DNA of 64,000 bases from NCBI GenBank assembly GCA_964023205.1, contig OZ026851.1, positions 15,045,637 to 15,109,636 on the forward strand. The letters run 5' to 3'. Numbering within the stretch: the stretch's first letter is position 1; the number at the start of each line of letters is the position of its first letter. The notes under the pieces were generated by a model that was given only the letters and a program-made list of their open reading frames with translations, was not told the DNA's origin and searched no databases. This document shows positions 1-12,234 of this stretch, piece by piece. Position numbers and translations under genes: made by a program. The DNA comes from Lutraria lutraria. Its lineage: Eukaryota > Mollusca > Bivalvia > Venerida > Mactridae.

Positions 1-1763
1 CCACATTTTGTCTTTCTTAGAGGTGGTCTTTGTACACAAGTTTGTCTGTGTATCTTCAATGATTATCGAGTTGAAATGAAAAGGGAATACACTTGTATTG
101 AAAGGTTATATGAAAATAAGAAGATGACCAAATCTATACGAAGATCTTCTTATTGAAGAGGTAGCTTGAAGTGTGAGGTTTGACTGGTGAATGTTTAGGT
201 CACTTGTAGACGTCGAGCATGGAAGGAGATTTTGTCAGTTTGTCACAAATAGATCGAATAATTTATGTCATAAACTGTATTTATTTGAACCATTATTTTT
301 ATTTTACACTATATATATATATATGTATATCACCGTAAAGGTGGAAATAAAGAGTATATATGTATATACACAAATCGTGTTTTTTTCAGATTCTGACTTT
401 AGGGTAAAATATAATTAAACTGACCGTGGGAAAATGACTTAGGGTTTTTTTCTCCATATAATTTCGAACGCCTGTAGAGAAATAAACTTTTGGTGAGTGA
501 TATAATTATGAACTCTACTATAAATGTTTCAGTTATTTCCAAAAGAGCGTGTACATGTCTAAGAGGAGCCGAATTCAGGCATCTTCTGGCTATTTTCCTT
601 ATCTGAGATCTAATTAGACGGAGTACATGAAAAAAGAATGAATTTCGTTGTGATAAATAATCTCTGACGTAATTCGACTGATATATATATACAGATAATA
701 ATTATTGATGTTTACGAATATTGTAATAGTTGCTGCTGCAGTTAGCTAACTATGTAATAAATTAAGTATCAACACTTGGTCCATCTATAAACAGGGAATT
801 AATTGACGTTGAATGAACCTAGTTTAAGTTAAAAGTCGGAACAGTTTCAGCAAAAGAGCTTCAAGTCTCAGGGTTTGTTTTATAACGGGTGAACGATCCA
901 CGAAAATATTCTATCAATTCTGAATGGAATATAAATTTATATGTTTTCACCGGCGGCAAATAACATCAACAAACGCTGAGTGAATTGGTTACATCTTATA
1001 AGTTATACATTTTATTACAAAATAAACAGGTGTTTGTTATAACCTGAAATCTTGTAGACAAATGATTCTAGTTCTTCCGATAAATTTATACATCGTCCCT
1101 TAAGCGCCACGTACAAGTCACTCAACTTATTAGTAGAAAACATTGTTCACCTTTTTACACTGGGTTGCTATTTAAAAATAAAATGAATAATTCCAATAAT
1201 TATCTGATAGTCTTGGAATAGTCTATTCGCAACTATTCAATAAAACGCACAAATATAGGCACGATTAAGATTTTAAGAACACACTAGCATAAGTTAGAAT
1301 TGCACTGACGCGATTTTCAAAACAACGAATATTTCTTTTAGAATAAGAAATTCACAATTTTTAGCGTACTAACAAATTAGTCCAAAATGACAATGAAATA
1401 TTTATTTTCCGTCCTACAAAACAATGATTTTTTCCCTAAATTAGAATTGCCATATTTTTTTCGCCGGTTTCGGAAACAGACAAAATATTTTCTTCGCCTT
1501 AATAAGTGTCACTAATTTTCTTAATGATATAATACAATATAAAATTGAAGGCAAGTATAGATGTACAGTTGTACATGTAACTAACATATTTATGTTATAT
1601 CAATTTCCAAACTTGAAGGTTTTTTTTTTCTTCAATTAACTTATCGGGTGATTTTTTTTTTTTGGTTTATTGATTTTGCGCTGTAAATAATTGATATAAC
1701 ATATTAAGCATTATGAATCTGGTATAAATTTAAAAAAAAAGAAAAAAAAGAAAAAAATAAGTT
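1..1763. other. AT-rich non-coding stretch
   Basis: I see no gene here. The stretch has short AT microsatellite runs (about 311-326 and 681-692) and poly-T/poly-A runs near 1621-1760. The only frame of note (191-418) has AT-rich composition and no recognisable motif. Confidence 0.5.
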
Positions 1764-1836
1764 AACCTCCGGCGGGACTCGAACCCGCAATCCCCGGCTT
1801 AGGAGGCCGGTGCCTTATCCATTGGGCCACGGAGGC
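1764..1836 (-). tRNA. tRNA-Arg (anticodon CCT)
   Basis: On the minus strand this folds as a full cloverleaf of 73 nt. The acceptor stem GCCTCCG pairs with CGGAGGT (G-U at the first pair). The D arm contains TGGCCCAATGGATAAGGCA. The anticodon stem CCGGC/GCCGG encloses loop CTCCTAA, giving anticodon CCT. The T arm GCGGG-TTCGAGT-CCCGC is perfect and supplies a good B box, and the D-arm region matches an A box. It closely resembles animal tRNA-Arg(CCT) genes. On the transcribed strand a run rich in T (positions 1730-1757 on the plus strand are A-rich) lies just downstream and can serve as the RNA polymerase III terminator. No intron is seen. It appears functional. Confidence 0.93.
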
Positions 1837-2540
1837 TTCCGGTTACTGAAAGAAATAAAAATCTATTATAATTTTAACAGCGTTACTAACTGACAATTTT
1901 CAATAGCAACAGAAATAAGGTGATTATAAACTCTATTTGAATACTTAAGTAATCAAAATTCAACGCTTTTATTTCTTGGTGTTAATTTCGTGTTCCTTAC
2001 GATGTTTTTTTTCAGCTTGAATTGCATAAACATTTAATGTGTCGGATTTCATTCCTTAATAAACTCGTAAATCCATTTAATAAAATGCCTCAACCAAGGT
2101 TTTCTACATTGATACGCTTGTATGTGATAAATATTCTAGTATCATAGTCGAAGGGAGACTAACCATCATGGAAATATTGGAGTAAATCCGCTGTTAGAAT
2201 TAATTAATATTTGCCTCGACGCATGGATACCTAATTGCACGTACTTTGTTTAAATCTATTATTATTTAATTAAAGCAATATATGACTATGTTTATGAGGT
2301 GGTAGAGCTACCCAACTGGGATGTCAAGAATGCAGGCATAGAGTTTTGTTCCGACGTACTAGAACTGTTTGCAACAAGGGAGGTAACTCGTTAAGGTTTG
2401 CTCAAAGGTTGCTGTACGTGTTGTCTCCCTTGCATATGAAGTGGTAGCTATTCATGTCACAAAAAAGTGTTCGAAAAAGTTACAATATTTTTTAATATAA
2501 AGTTTGCATGGTCATCGATAATGATATGTTTTCTTGTTTG
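1837..2540. other. Non-coding stretch
   Basis: I recognise no gene, RNA or repeat between the tRNA-Arg gene and the first SINE copy. Confidence 0.4.
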
Positions 2541-2868
2541 TTGTTTAACGTCCCGTATGGATTACTTCAGGGCCGCTCGAGATAGGGAGAGGGGTAGAAG
2601 ATACAGGAGAGGGAGGCATTTACGTCTATATCCATACTCACTTATTATTGTATAGTTTTCCTGGTTCTTTATCGTGCCCAGTGTAAAGCACCGATACACG
2701 CCTAACCTGCTTTCCTGTGATTTCCTAGACATAGTACTGGATTCAGTAGTTGGGATGGTGACATTGAATAAAGTATCCCTGAAATATCAAAAGGCGGACA
2801 CAAGATACAACCTTAAGACTTTCCGACCTGTAGTCCAGCACGTTACCAATAGACCACCGATCCACGCC
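2541..2868 (-). mobile_element. tRNA-derived SINE, copy A (near full length)
   Basis: Read on the minus strand, the head near 2868 looks like a degenerate tRNA: GGATCGGTGGTCTATTGG resembles an A box. The body follows, then a purine/pyrimidine-biased tract, then a tail ending near GGCCCTGAAGTAATCC and CGTTAAACAA. The same body and tail recur at 3658-3990, 38575-38840 and 41517-41852, so this is a dispersed family of about 330 bp. Shared landmarks on the plus strand are TTCAGGGCCGC, AAGATACAGGAGA, CCTGGTTCTTTATCGTGCC and TTTCCTGTGATTTCCTAGAC. The short frames in it (2467-2655, 2674-2877) are by-products. Confidence 0.75.
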
Positions 2869-3657
2869 GATAAATAAAGCTAAGCTGAGTTTTATATGCT
2901 TAAGTTCAAGTAAAAGTACAAATCTAAAATTCAGTGATCAAATACTACCCAATCGTTTGGTATTGTGTTAATACTTAGTGGCAAAGGAAGGGCCGGCATG
3001 TCAGCATTTTAGATTTTTACCAATTCTCAACCAGCATCAAATATCTGGTCTATAAGCAGATGATCTTAAATTTGTTAGTCCCGAACACTGGGTCTGAGGT
3101 ATTTTGTCTCCTTATTACTGATCTGATGTGTTTATGTGAAGAAATTAGTAGTAACTTGTAGAGAACAGGGTTGGTGGTACCGCAGGTATATAACCAAATT
3201 ACTGTTTAGAATTGACGTCAAATACGTACATAAACACTAGCTTCACCCTCAGTCTCAAATCAGCGACTTCCATATTAATAATTTACTATCGGATTCAACC
3301 TGGTACACCGACCCCTAGAGATAAGTTGTACGTAAAACACCAAAGAATACAAAACACCAAGTAAACAAAGGCTTTTCTCCAGAACACATTCATTGACATC
3401 AAATGCCAATTAAACCTCTGTTATATTCAAACACAAACCCACTTTGTTATTTATTTACAATGTATATAATTTCGTTTGTGTTCCCGAGGGTAAATGTGGG
3501 ATTGTGCCTTCAAAATTAAGTTATACCACTGAAGCTGCTAACCGTTTGAAGGCCGTTGTACTCCACCGGAGACTGTGTCTTAATCATCCAGTTGTTGTAT
3601 GTTTCTATGTGAGTGAGTTTTGCGACTGGTGGAATTTTGTTTATTTATTTATCTGTT

Positions 3658-3990
3658 GGTTAACGATCCATTCGACAGCTTTGGTCATTTAAGAGCCGCC
3701 CAGAGAGAGAGAGAGGGGAACGAAGATACAGGATAACAGGGGCATGTATATATATCCCTACTCTTTTTCGAATATATTTTCCTGGTCCTTTATCGTGGCC
3801 GGCATAAAGCACAACTATCGAGCCACGAACTGTTTTTTTGAAAATCACAGGAAATTGGATGTGGCGATAGAACCAGGAAAAAGTATTCGAAATAAGAGTA
3901 GGGATATAAATGCTCGGTTCTCCTGTATCTTATCTCCCCTTTCTCTATGGGGCGGCTCTGAAATCACCGTGGCTGTCCAATGGACAGAAC
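3658..3990. mobile_element. Two inverted SINE tails forming a palindrome (copy B)
   Basis: The left arm (3658-3796) carries the family's tail and body in minus orientation; the right arm (about 3864-3990) carries the same segment in plus orientation. Matching pieces are CCTGGTCCTTTATCG on the left and CGATAGAACCAGG on the right; TCCCTACTCTTTTTCGAA against TTCGAAATAAGAGTAGGGA; GAAGATACAGGATAA against TTCTCCTGTATCTTA; and GAGCCGCC against GGCGGCTC. About 65 bp separate the arms. The tRNA heads are absent from both halves. The transcript would form a long hairpin. The frames 3660-3848 and 3744-4031 run across this structure and are not supported as genes. Confidence 0.7.
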
Positions 3991-3998
3991 AACATAAA

Positions 3999-5320
3999 TA
4001 CTATGTTGTTTTAAAAATGCTGTATGTATAAACGTGGTGATTTACTTGGCGTCAATTCAGGCCCCACTTTGGTGAAGTGTTTTGTCTTGAGTTCCTGTGA
4101 GTTTGTGTCGGCAAGAGCCCAATTCTATATCAAGACCATGTCATATAGTAAGAGTATTTACTAGCATTACAAGGCAATATTTTTTGTTGATACTGAAGAA
4201 GCTTTTAATGTTAAGGTATAACTCTGTGTGAATCCGCTCTCCCATAGATGAATTCCTTCTGTTTTTGGAATGGAATATTTTCTGTAGAATATACTCACAT
4301 GACCTTAGATAGGCAAGTGACCAGTCAGTCACTAATTTATTTATTTCCTTTGACGGAATTTTTGAAAACTCAAGTCACGTGATTTTCTATAAGTTGGGAT
4401 ACAGTTTCAAGCAACAGTATTTTTCAGTACTTTTTTGTTGAACTCAATCGTGTGATTTCTTGTGTTAACGTTTTAACTGAAATTCAGCCACACTCCGTAA
4501 TGAAAGGTTAATATTTCTGCCCAATTTCATTCCAAATTCTCCAGTTTAATATTGCATTTTAAAAAGTATAAACAGGTAAGAGCTGCGTAGCCTTAGGAAA
4601 TTAATTGGCTAGAATATATTCATGCTTATGTTCATTTGTGTTTGCTTTGTGTCACCTTCCCCTAAAACACCAAAAAGGGCCGGTTTATTTCAAAATACAA
4701 ATTAATTTCTTTGACTTCTACATAAATTTTATAAAATGCATCTTAATATTGACATTATAATTATATCATTTTCTTTACTTACCCATCAAAATTAGATCGA
4801 TAAATAAAATATACATGTATCTGTTTACAAACACGAGTTTATAAATATGCATTATATTTCTTGCCAATTTTCTGCAACAGGCGCTTAAAGTACACACATC
4901 GCTAATTAATTGTAATTAAAATCTTCATAAAGTGGAGTAGTTAATGAATTATGGCTTACGGCTGACTTATTCATGTACATACAAATAATTATAATTACGA
5001 TATATCATATTGATATTGTAACATAATTAGATCTCAAAAATATGTTCGCAAAATTTCATGGGATTTGGATGGCTTGTATAAAATTATCAGTAAATCTAAT
5101 ATATTTGTTGTTTTACTATTTAACGTGTCATTTCGTCATTGTCCCGCTAAATACAACTAGAAATGTGCCACCGGTGAGAGCTAAGTCAAAAAGGGACCAT
5201 AACTCTTGTGAAAATGTTTGGATTTTAAAGAGAGTGGTAACATTTTATGCCCTTCCTCTATTTCGAATGACGGGAGCAAACAAAGCAAGGAGGTAACGGG
5301 CCGCCATAACACATAAGTTC
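3999..5320. other. AT-rich non-coding stretch
   Basis: I see no gene. The frames at 4141-4332 and 5042-5296 lack recognisable domains or splice context. Confidence 0.4.
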
Positions 5321-5322
5321 CG

Positions 5323-5432
5323 ACGTCATAGATTTAAGAATGACGTCATACAATTAAGGAATGGCTTCACACAATTGAATAATGACGTCATACAATTAAA
5401 GAATGACGTCATGCAATTGAAGAATGACGAGA
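5323..5432. repeat. 21-bp minisatellite carrying TGACGTCA (CRE) sites
   Basis: About five degenerate copies of a roughly 21-bp unit of the form ATGACGTCATACAATTAAAGA. Three contain a perfect CRE/ATF palindrome TGACGTCA (5341-5348, 5383-5390, 5404-5411); the first and last units have near matches. CREB/ATF proteins bind this octamer in animals. Whether these copies act as an element is not shown by sequence alone. Confidence 0.75.
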
Positions 5433-7135
5433 CTCTTCACGTTTACATGTTGATCTATGTAATATGTATTACATTCCCTCTCAGGAAAGTACACATTCGT
5501 AAAAATAATTAAAAGGTAACATTTTTATTTATCTTACGGTCTGAACCACAAAAGATGCAAATTTTAATCTTAAAATCTGATGATAGTATTTTAATTATGT
5601 ACCTAACCGAACACCGGAATAGAATATCTTACAACATTATAAGTGACGTAAGCTTTCCTGCATTCTATGAATCACACCTATAACTTGTAACAAGTTCCTA
5701 ATTAACACTGTGGAATGCTTCTAGCATTTATCCATTCACTTATCAAACAGGTCCCATTACTTTTGCAAGAATACATTTTGTTGTATTTCGAATCAACGCA
5801 ATCTTAATCAGACACATGTTTTCTGTATATACGATTGACCTTAAGAAGAATTCACTAAACACTTGTCATGTTATTGTATATTATATACGAGCGGTTAAGC
5901 ACGAACATTCAATCTATGGTATAAAAGAACTAATTGTTTTGCTTTCAACTTTGTACAGACACCCTGTAGCGCTCACAGTACTCTGATTTCAGACCGCTTC
6001 CTGTGCCTCTAACGGAATCATCTTAAACATCGCAGAATCTCGTGTATAGACCGAGACTTGAAAGAATTTCCACCTGTTAAAGTTGTCGCCGGTACAAAGT
6101 AATTAACTAGAATACTTTGCATTAATTTTCCGCTACCTTGATGAAGGCTTTCAGACGAAATATCAGACATAAATTGAAACAAGATTTGGCAAATATTGTT
6201 TACGTAGAAAACAAGCAATATTACGCCTGGTTTTGCAAGATGTTGCAGGAAGGTTGCACGGCTTATGTATTCGTGTCTTGTTCGTAATTATAGACAAACA
6301 TTCCAATAATAACTTTGGTGTGTGTTCGCGTGTTCGTACGTGATCTATATGAATCATACATTGGCTTTCGAACGTGTACTAAAACATTTTCAATGTGTCT
6401 AATTAATCAAATTAATATTCAAAGAATTCAAGTAAAATCACTAGATCAGAAAGCATATGCTTAAAATCTGGCCCCTGGTAGGAGTTCATAACTTTACAAC
6501 AGACCATAAAACTCAGAATTACACGAAACTTCCACTCGTACAGCCTGGTAGAAAATATAACGCCAAACATTCGTTCATAGTCGTTTCAGGATACGAGCTT
6601 AATATATAAGCCCTCTGATTCTGTCTGCCGAATCTATATCCTAAAGGGTCTTCACGTATTTCGAGAAAATTATTTCATGATTCATGTAATGGCGTCATAA
6701 ATATATTTGGAAAATTGTATTACGAAATGAAACTGACTTAGAACTCTACAGCGTGTTTCATATAAAAAATTATTTCGCAACAATTCGACATTATGAACAA
6801 ACCACCCACACAAATTGTATCATTAACACAGTTAATTGGATAGTAAATGTATATTATTTTTATTTCAATTTGTATATAAAATCTGTCTGATTCTGTCAGG
6901 TAATGGTTTCATATATTAGTACTTGAAAAAATCACATGGCCATCATCTTTATATACGTTAAAACCATCTCCAATAAAACATGATTATAGTGATACTTTTC
7001 ATTGTACAATTACCAGTCCCTTATGTTTACAATAAATACCACCACTAACTAGAGCCAGAAACACCTTCAAGAAGAAAAAGGACAACACCATTAACCCTAG
7101 TTAGTAAAAGAGGATTTACACTTTTTTCTTCCGAA
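5433..7135. other. Non-coding stretch
   Basis: I see no gene or clear repeat. The overlapping minus-strand frames at 6018-6357 show no known motif. Confidence 0.4.
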
Positions 7136-7400
7136 TTTGAAAATCACCATCAACAACATCATTATTATCACAACCACAAAGAACAACATCTCTTTCAGTA
7201 TCAACAAAATTATCAAAACCACTTTCAACATCAATAACAGCGACAATTTCGCCATCAACAACAACAACGACACTTCCACCTTCAACAAAATCATTAATAT
7301 AGCCACCATCAACATCAACATCACTTTCACCATCAACAACATCATTATTCACACCATCAGCATCAAGAGTATCATTTTCAGCACCAACAACATAGTCAAT
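7136..7400. repeat. Degenerate AAC/ATC trinucleotide-rich tract
   Basis: The sequence is built of CAACATCA, CATCAACAA and similar trinucleotide words with interruptions. It explains the Asn/Ile/Thr-rich frame on the plus strand (7137-7559) and the Leu/Val/Asp-rich frames on the minus strand; none of these should be read as genes. Confidence 0.8.
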
Positions 7401-8100
7401 AACAACATGACCATTGTGAACATCTACCGCAGAAGTGATAGTCAGTATATTACCACCAATAAATGCATGTACGTAATATATACTGGTGTAATTAATTTGA
7501 TAAAACCACGAATGTCTACAAAAAGTGTATTTGAAGCCATTACATCCTGCTGTTTGTAGGTTAAATACATAAAATGGTAATTAATGAGTAGTTAACTTCT
7601 TCATAGAAAAGAGAATGTACTTAATGACTTTTTGGGTTGATAAACAAACAAATATTGATGTATAATGGAAGTCGATATGTAGAAATAAACGATTCTTCTA
7701 TAAAGAAGAATTTCACTTTTATAACCCATTCCTTAATAGGCGCATGAAATTTATAATTACCTCGCATATTACGGCGCTAACGACCAGACCTAAACACTAA
7801 GCACGTTTATGTTTGAAAACCTTTCGCGTATTAAACATGCTTTCATTAAAGAAAAGTATTTTGATTGAACGAATTACCCTCTCAATTAAACCTTTGGTCT
7901 TCCTGGCATTCGATAGAGCAAACACGTAACTCCATATTTTTTTACAATTTTCCTTTTTCACGCTTTATAACATACAGTAGAAAACGGTTAAAGTGGAATC
8001 TAAGTGACCAGAATATTAACTTCACTCTTTACTAATTTCATTAATTTAAAAGTAAAAAAGTACTTGATCAGAGAGAAATAATTATTTTATTATAAACTTT

Positions 8101-8560
8101 ACTATAACCGATACTTTGCTACATCCGGAACCTCTTAATATCAGATACTTCGCTATATCCGACACCTCACTATCGTCGGTACCTCGCTACTTCTGATACT
8201 CCACCATATCCGATACTTAACCACGTTCGATACTTCGCTATGTCCGAATCTTCTTTATGTCCGATATTTCGGTATATCATTTACTTCTTTATGTCCGATA
8301 TTTCGGTACATATGATACTTCTTTATGTCCGATATTTCGCTATGTCCGATACTTCTTTATGTCCGATATTTCGGTATATCCGATACTTCTTTATGTCCGA
8401 TATTTCGGTATATCCGATACTTCTTTATGTCCGATATTTCGCTATATACGATTCCTCTTTATATCTGATACTTAACTGTATATACGATAATTCGATCGTT
8501 ATGTATATACGATACTTGACTATACGAGCTATTTATCCGATATTTCGCTATATCTGGGTT
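8101..8560. repeat. 17-bp minisatellite in a 34-bp higher-order unit
   Basis: Tandem units of TATATCCGATACTTCTT type. In the centre (8230-8450) two variants alternate (TTTATGTCCGATATTTC and GGTATATCCGATACTTC), giving a homogenised 34-bp period. Units diverge toward both ends. The frames 8240-8644 and 8257-8475, with their repeating MSDIS/YPILLYVRYF phrases, are products of the repeat. Confidence 0.85.
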
Positions 8561-8569
8561 CACAATAAC

Positions 8570-10070
8570 CGTGTTTTACTGTTTGTCGTTAGATTTAATA
8601 AAACATGTAAGCATCATAAATTATACAATAATTATGTATATTGATAACTGTTTATTGATGCAACATATTTAAATATATTTGATGTAAAATGATACACTTT
8701 TACATGGCCCACAATATATAGCTTTATCATTGTAAATAATTACGTACATGTGAATTTAAACAAGTAGGAATAAACAACAACAAAAATTCAAATCTCATAT
8801 TTTTATATTTAACATAAATCATTTTAAACTACATTGGAAATAAAATAAAACATAATTGATGCAAAGAAAACAATAACTCATTAAAATGCGAGTTACCTGA
8901 ATGAAACACAATTACTTGTACAAGCAAATAATGAAATATTGCATGTTTATAGAAATTAAATTAAAATAAAAATGTATCTTCACGCTTTATCTTAATAATT
9001 TAGTCATTTAGAGCTTCAACTTTAGTTGAAAATACGCAAATAAATGTCTTTTTATATTAGACGTATTATAAAACAATTACAATCAATTTGTTTATCTTTA
9101 AATGTTCATAATTTTGAGTATTAATTTTTTTGAATAAATTATGTGTTTTCAGTAAGCATTCATCATAATATTTTGTGAGTATATATTTTAATATATCAGT
9201 ATCAAGCGCGTTTATTAATTGTTTTAATTCATCTTAAAACCAGTTTGAGAAATGATATACAATAAAAATGTTCTTAAAGATATTTATGTAAGTGGTTAGA
9301 ACCGGGAGCCGCCAGTTCGCATTTCAGCAAAATTTACCACATTTTAATTGTAAATTGATTGTGTATTTTTCTGTTTTTCGTGTATTTACTTAGTGTGTAT
9401 CAATATATGACTTTAAAATATTTTTTCGGTTACAATATGTGAAATATACGTTTTTCTTGAAATGTACGAGGGTCGATAAAAATGTTCGTGTATTGGGATG
9501 ATAAAAATACGCATAAAAGACATACAATATTTAAGCTTCATGCTGGGAAAACTTGAAGTAACTGTATGTAGCCTGATGATAATGATATTGTTCTTAGTGA
9601 TCTCTGTAAAACTGGAAGAAATGCAGCCCTTTTTAGGCTTTTAGGGGAAGGAAGTGGGTCCTTTCAAGGGAGGAGAATATGGCAGATACGGGAAATGTTT
9701 TCCAATGATGAAATATCAATAAAAATAAAATATTTGTACAAGTTAGACACCAATGACCATATGTTTATTCGTTCTGTACATAACAAGAAAATATCTCTTC
9801 TGCTGAGTTTGAACTTTTCAATAAAAACAACCACATGTATGTCCATTTGCAGAAGCTGCTGTTAGTCATAGGAACCATTGTCACGTGTTTAACTTGCGGA
9901 AACGATAGACTCCGACAAATTATCTTTCTTATACTTGTATGTTGATTCAAATAATATATATTATGTCTCTTTAGAATGACATTGTTAATATGACCTTGTT
10001 AAAATCTATATTCAATAATTATGTTTGTATGTAACCGTGGTTCGTTGTAATTGAAATATATACAATGTAG
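8570..10070. other. AT-rich non-coding stretch
   Basis: I see no gene. Minus-strand frames at 9664-9950 have no family resemblance. Confidence 0.4.
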
Positions 10071-10071
10071 A

Positions 10072-10156
10072 GGCGTAATCGGGACCGTAGATCTTAGTCG
10101 GATAATACCGGGTATTCGGATAATCGGTGTTCGGATAATCGAGGTTTTACTGCATA
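10072..10156. mobile_element. pogo/Tigger-like terminal sequence, single end
   Basis: The minus strand begins near 10155 with CAGTAAAACCTCGATTATCC followed by internal repeats of GATTATCCGAA. This is the style of terminal inverted repeat found in pogo/Tigger (Tc1-mariner superfamily) elements. I found no matching second end nearby and no transposase, so it is probably a remnant. Confidence 0.45.
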
Positions 10157-11099
10157 TGACTATGTACTGTGTCGCAACAAAGTAATGTTCTGTTATGTAC
10201 AGTTCCTTACTCTACCCAGCTGTCATTGTTTTTTTAAACAATATTTGACGAGGGATTTTTGGGGATAAATTGTGGGAAAATAAATACTTTTTCATTTGGG
10301 GATAGGAGCCGATTTTCGGCTCCCCAAAACAGCATAAAAAGGCCTGTAGTACCCCAGTACACGAAATATTTTTGGTCAACCCTCGTAAAACATCGTCTAA
10401 CTTTTCCAGTCGAACAGCAAGGGGGTAAATGATTTTATTGCACCAAAGATGTCCCCCAATCCCCAAAATTCTGATATACTTAATATACTAGTAAACAATG
10501 TAGATTTTACTCCTATATATATATTTTTTACCATGATTGATGTGAAGCTAGATATGTTTACATTGTTACACTAACATCATAAGATAAACGAATCCATTCA
10601 ACATGTTTAATATTGCATAAAATATTTGCTTAATTGTTTCTTGGTGATAGATACAATGTTGATGATGTTTTGATAGTCATAGTGACGAAAATAAAGCTAC
10701 GGTCGCATTAAAAAATCCTCGCTTGCCGTCCTCCGAGGATACTGTATTGTATGGGGTGGATTGTTATATAGCCCCATTAGCTTTTTTGGGTGTTAAAATT
10801 AAAGTAGGTCTTATTTTACCTAGAACGAGTGAAACTGACTTTTACTTGCAGTAAAACATTCCGGAGTTTTCTTTTTTTAAATAGAAGTACATATTAAAAT
10901 GTAGCACAGTATGTATTCAATGATATTGCAAAAAAATAAGAAAAAGCATATGAGAGCATTTTATTATGTTAATTTACTTTAGAGTAGATAAAATAAATTT
11001 CTTATATTTTACTATCATTTTATCGATTGTTCTTTCTTACTAAATTCAAAAGGCTAATGGACCTTTAACCAGAAACATTTTCTTGTGTTTTATAAAGTG
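10157..11099. other. Non-coding stretch
   Basis: I see no gene. The minus-strand 84-codon frame at 10212-10466 is not recognised. Confidence 0.35.
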
Positions 11100-11276
11100 T
11101 TTGATTCCCGGTCGTGGCAGGTCAAACCCTTCCATGAATATTTGACCAAAAAAATTTTGCTCCACGTCGTGGAGAAGTTGCCGGTTCTTAGTAAAAGGGA
11201 AAGTTAGTAATCCAGGAAAACTTGTTAGGTGGATCGGCCGTCGCTTAACGACGCTTAACCCATATAAATAAAGCTA
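11100..11276 (+). mobile_element. Possible SINE remnant
   Basis: A B-box-like TGATTCCCGGTCGTGG near 11102-11117 is followed by a body that ends in TTAACGACGCTTAACCCATA and AAATAAAG (11246-11273), a tail style common in tRNA-derived SINEs. The 5' part of the tRNA head is not recognisable. Call is tentative. Confidence 0.4.
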
Positions 11277-12027
11277 TATATACTTAAACCTTTGGAAAAT
11301 TACAGACACTAATTTTTGAGTGAATCAGAGACAAAAAGGCCGAATTGCTATAAGTAGTGGCCTGATATGATCATTTATCTATGCATATGTCAATCCTTCC
11401 TGCAGTAGGTAACCAAACCACCTGAAATATGACTTATACATCAACATTAAAATGTCGCTCCTTATAATGTAATGAGTCTTTGTGTGATTAATCAGTGCTT
11501 TGCTCGTTTAAAATCAGGAAGGGTATTTATGCAATTGTATAAAGTACGTTCTTACACCTTGGACTGACTTTGACCCGAGAAAAGGGGCTGCAGATTGGGT
11601 TGCAACCAATCCCATTACACCCCCGCTTGATTGTGGTGCCACCTTTAAAAAAGGGACAAAAATGATTGTAGATCGCTCAGCAGATTTAGGTACAAACATG
11701 AGCAATCACCCGGCAGTCTACTATAATCATCATATGAAAATGTCTGCGGTTCAGACATGATGACTTAAAAGTGGGTTATTCGGTGATAATTTTATATCAT
11801 CATTTAGCGATGTTGAATCTGATATCATTTAATTTTATAAATGATTCAGATACTACTATAACTGTATACATGTATTTCATAAAATCATTTCCTATTTTGT
11901 TTACATTCTATACATGTACATTTTTGCATATTTGTGATGGTGCGTTTGTTAAAACAACCACACAATTATATGGTTTATTATACTCTAATAATTAATGATA
12001 ACAAACATGTTTTTATTATTCCAATCA
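11277..12027. other. Non-coding stretch
   Basis: I see no supported gene. Frames at 11514-11705 (minus) and 11771-11995 (plus) have no motif. Confidence 0.35.
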
Positions 12028-12234
12028 AACACGTGGTTCACTATCACGCAAACACGTGGTTCACTATCACACAAACCACATGGTTCACTAGCACACAAAC
12101 ACGCGGTTCGGTATCACATTGTCACGTGATTTACTATCCCTCAAAACACGTGATTGACTATCACACAAAACACGTGGGTTCACTAGCACACAAAACACGT
12201 AGTTCATTATCACGCAAACACGTGGTTCAGTATT
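12028..12234. repeat. 23-bp minisatellite carrying CACGTG E-boxes
   Basis: Nine tandem copies of a roughly 22-25 bp unit of the form AACACGTGGTTCACTATCAC. Six copies keep a perfect CACGTG palindrome; the others read CACATG, CACGCG or CACGTA. It lies 3.3 kb upstream of the Wnt1 start codon. CACGTG is the core site for bHLH-ZIP factors such as Myc/Max, USF and MITF. The frame 11934-12275 runs through it and is a repeat product. Confidence 0.85.

Noticed and set aside
7097..7559. Asn/Ile/Thr-rich and Leu/Val-rich frames
   Set aside because: Trinucleotide-rich low-complexity DNA with no domain.
8240..8644. 134-codon frame with repeating SLCPIFRYI phrases
   Set aside because: Encoded by the 17/34-bp minisatellite.
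12028..12234. CRISPR-like array (also considered for 29180-29314 and 56182-57735)
   Set aside because: Units are directly adjacent with no unique spacers, and the genome is animal.
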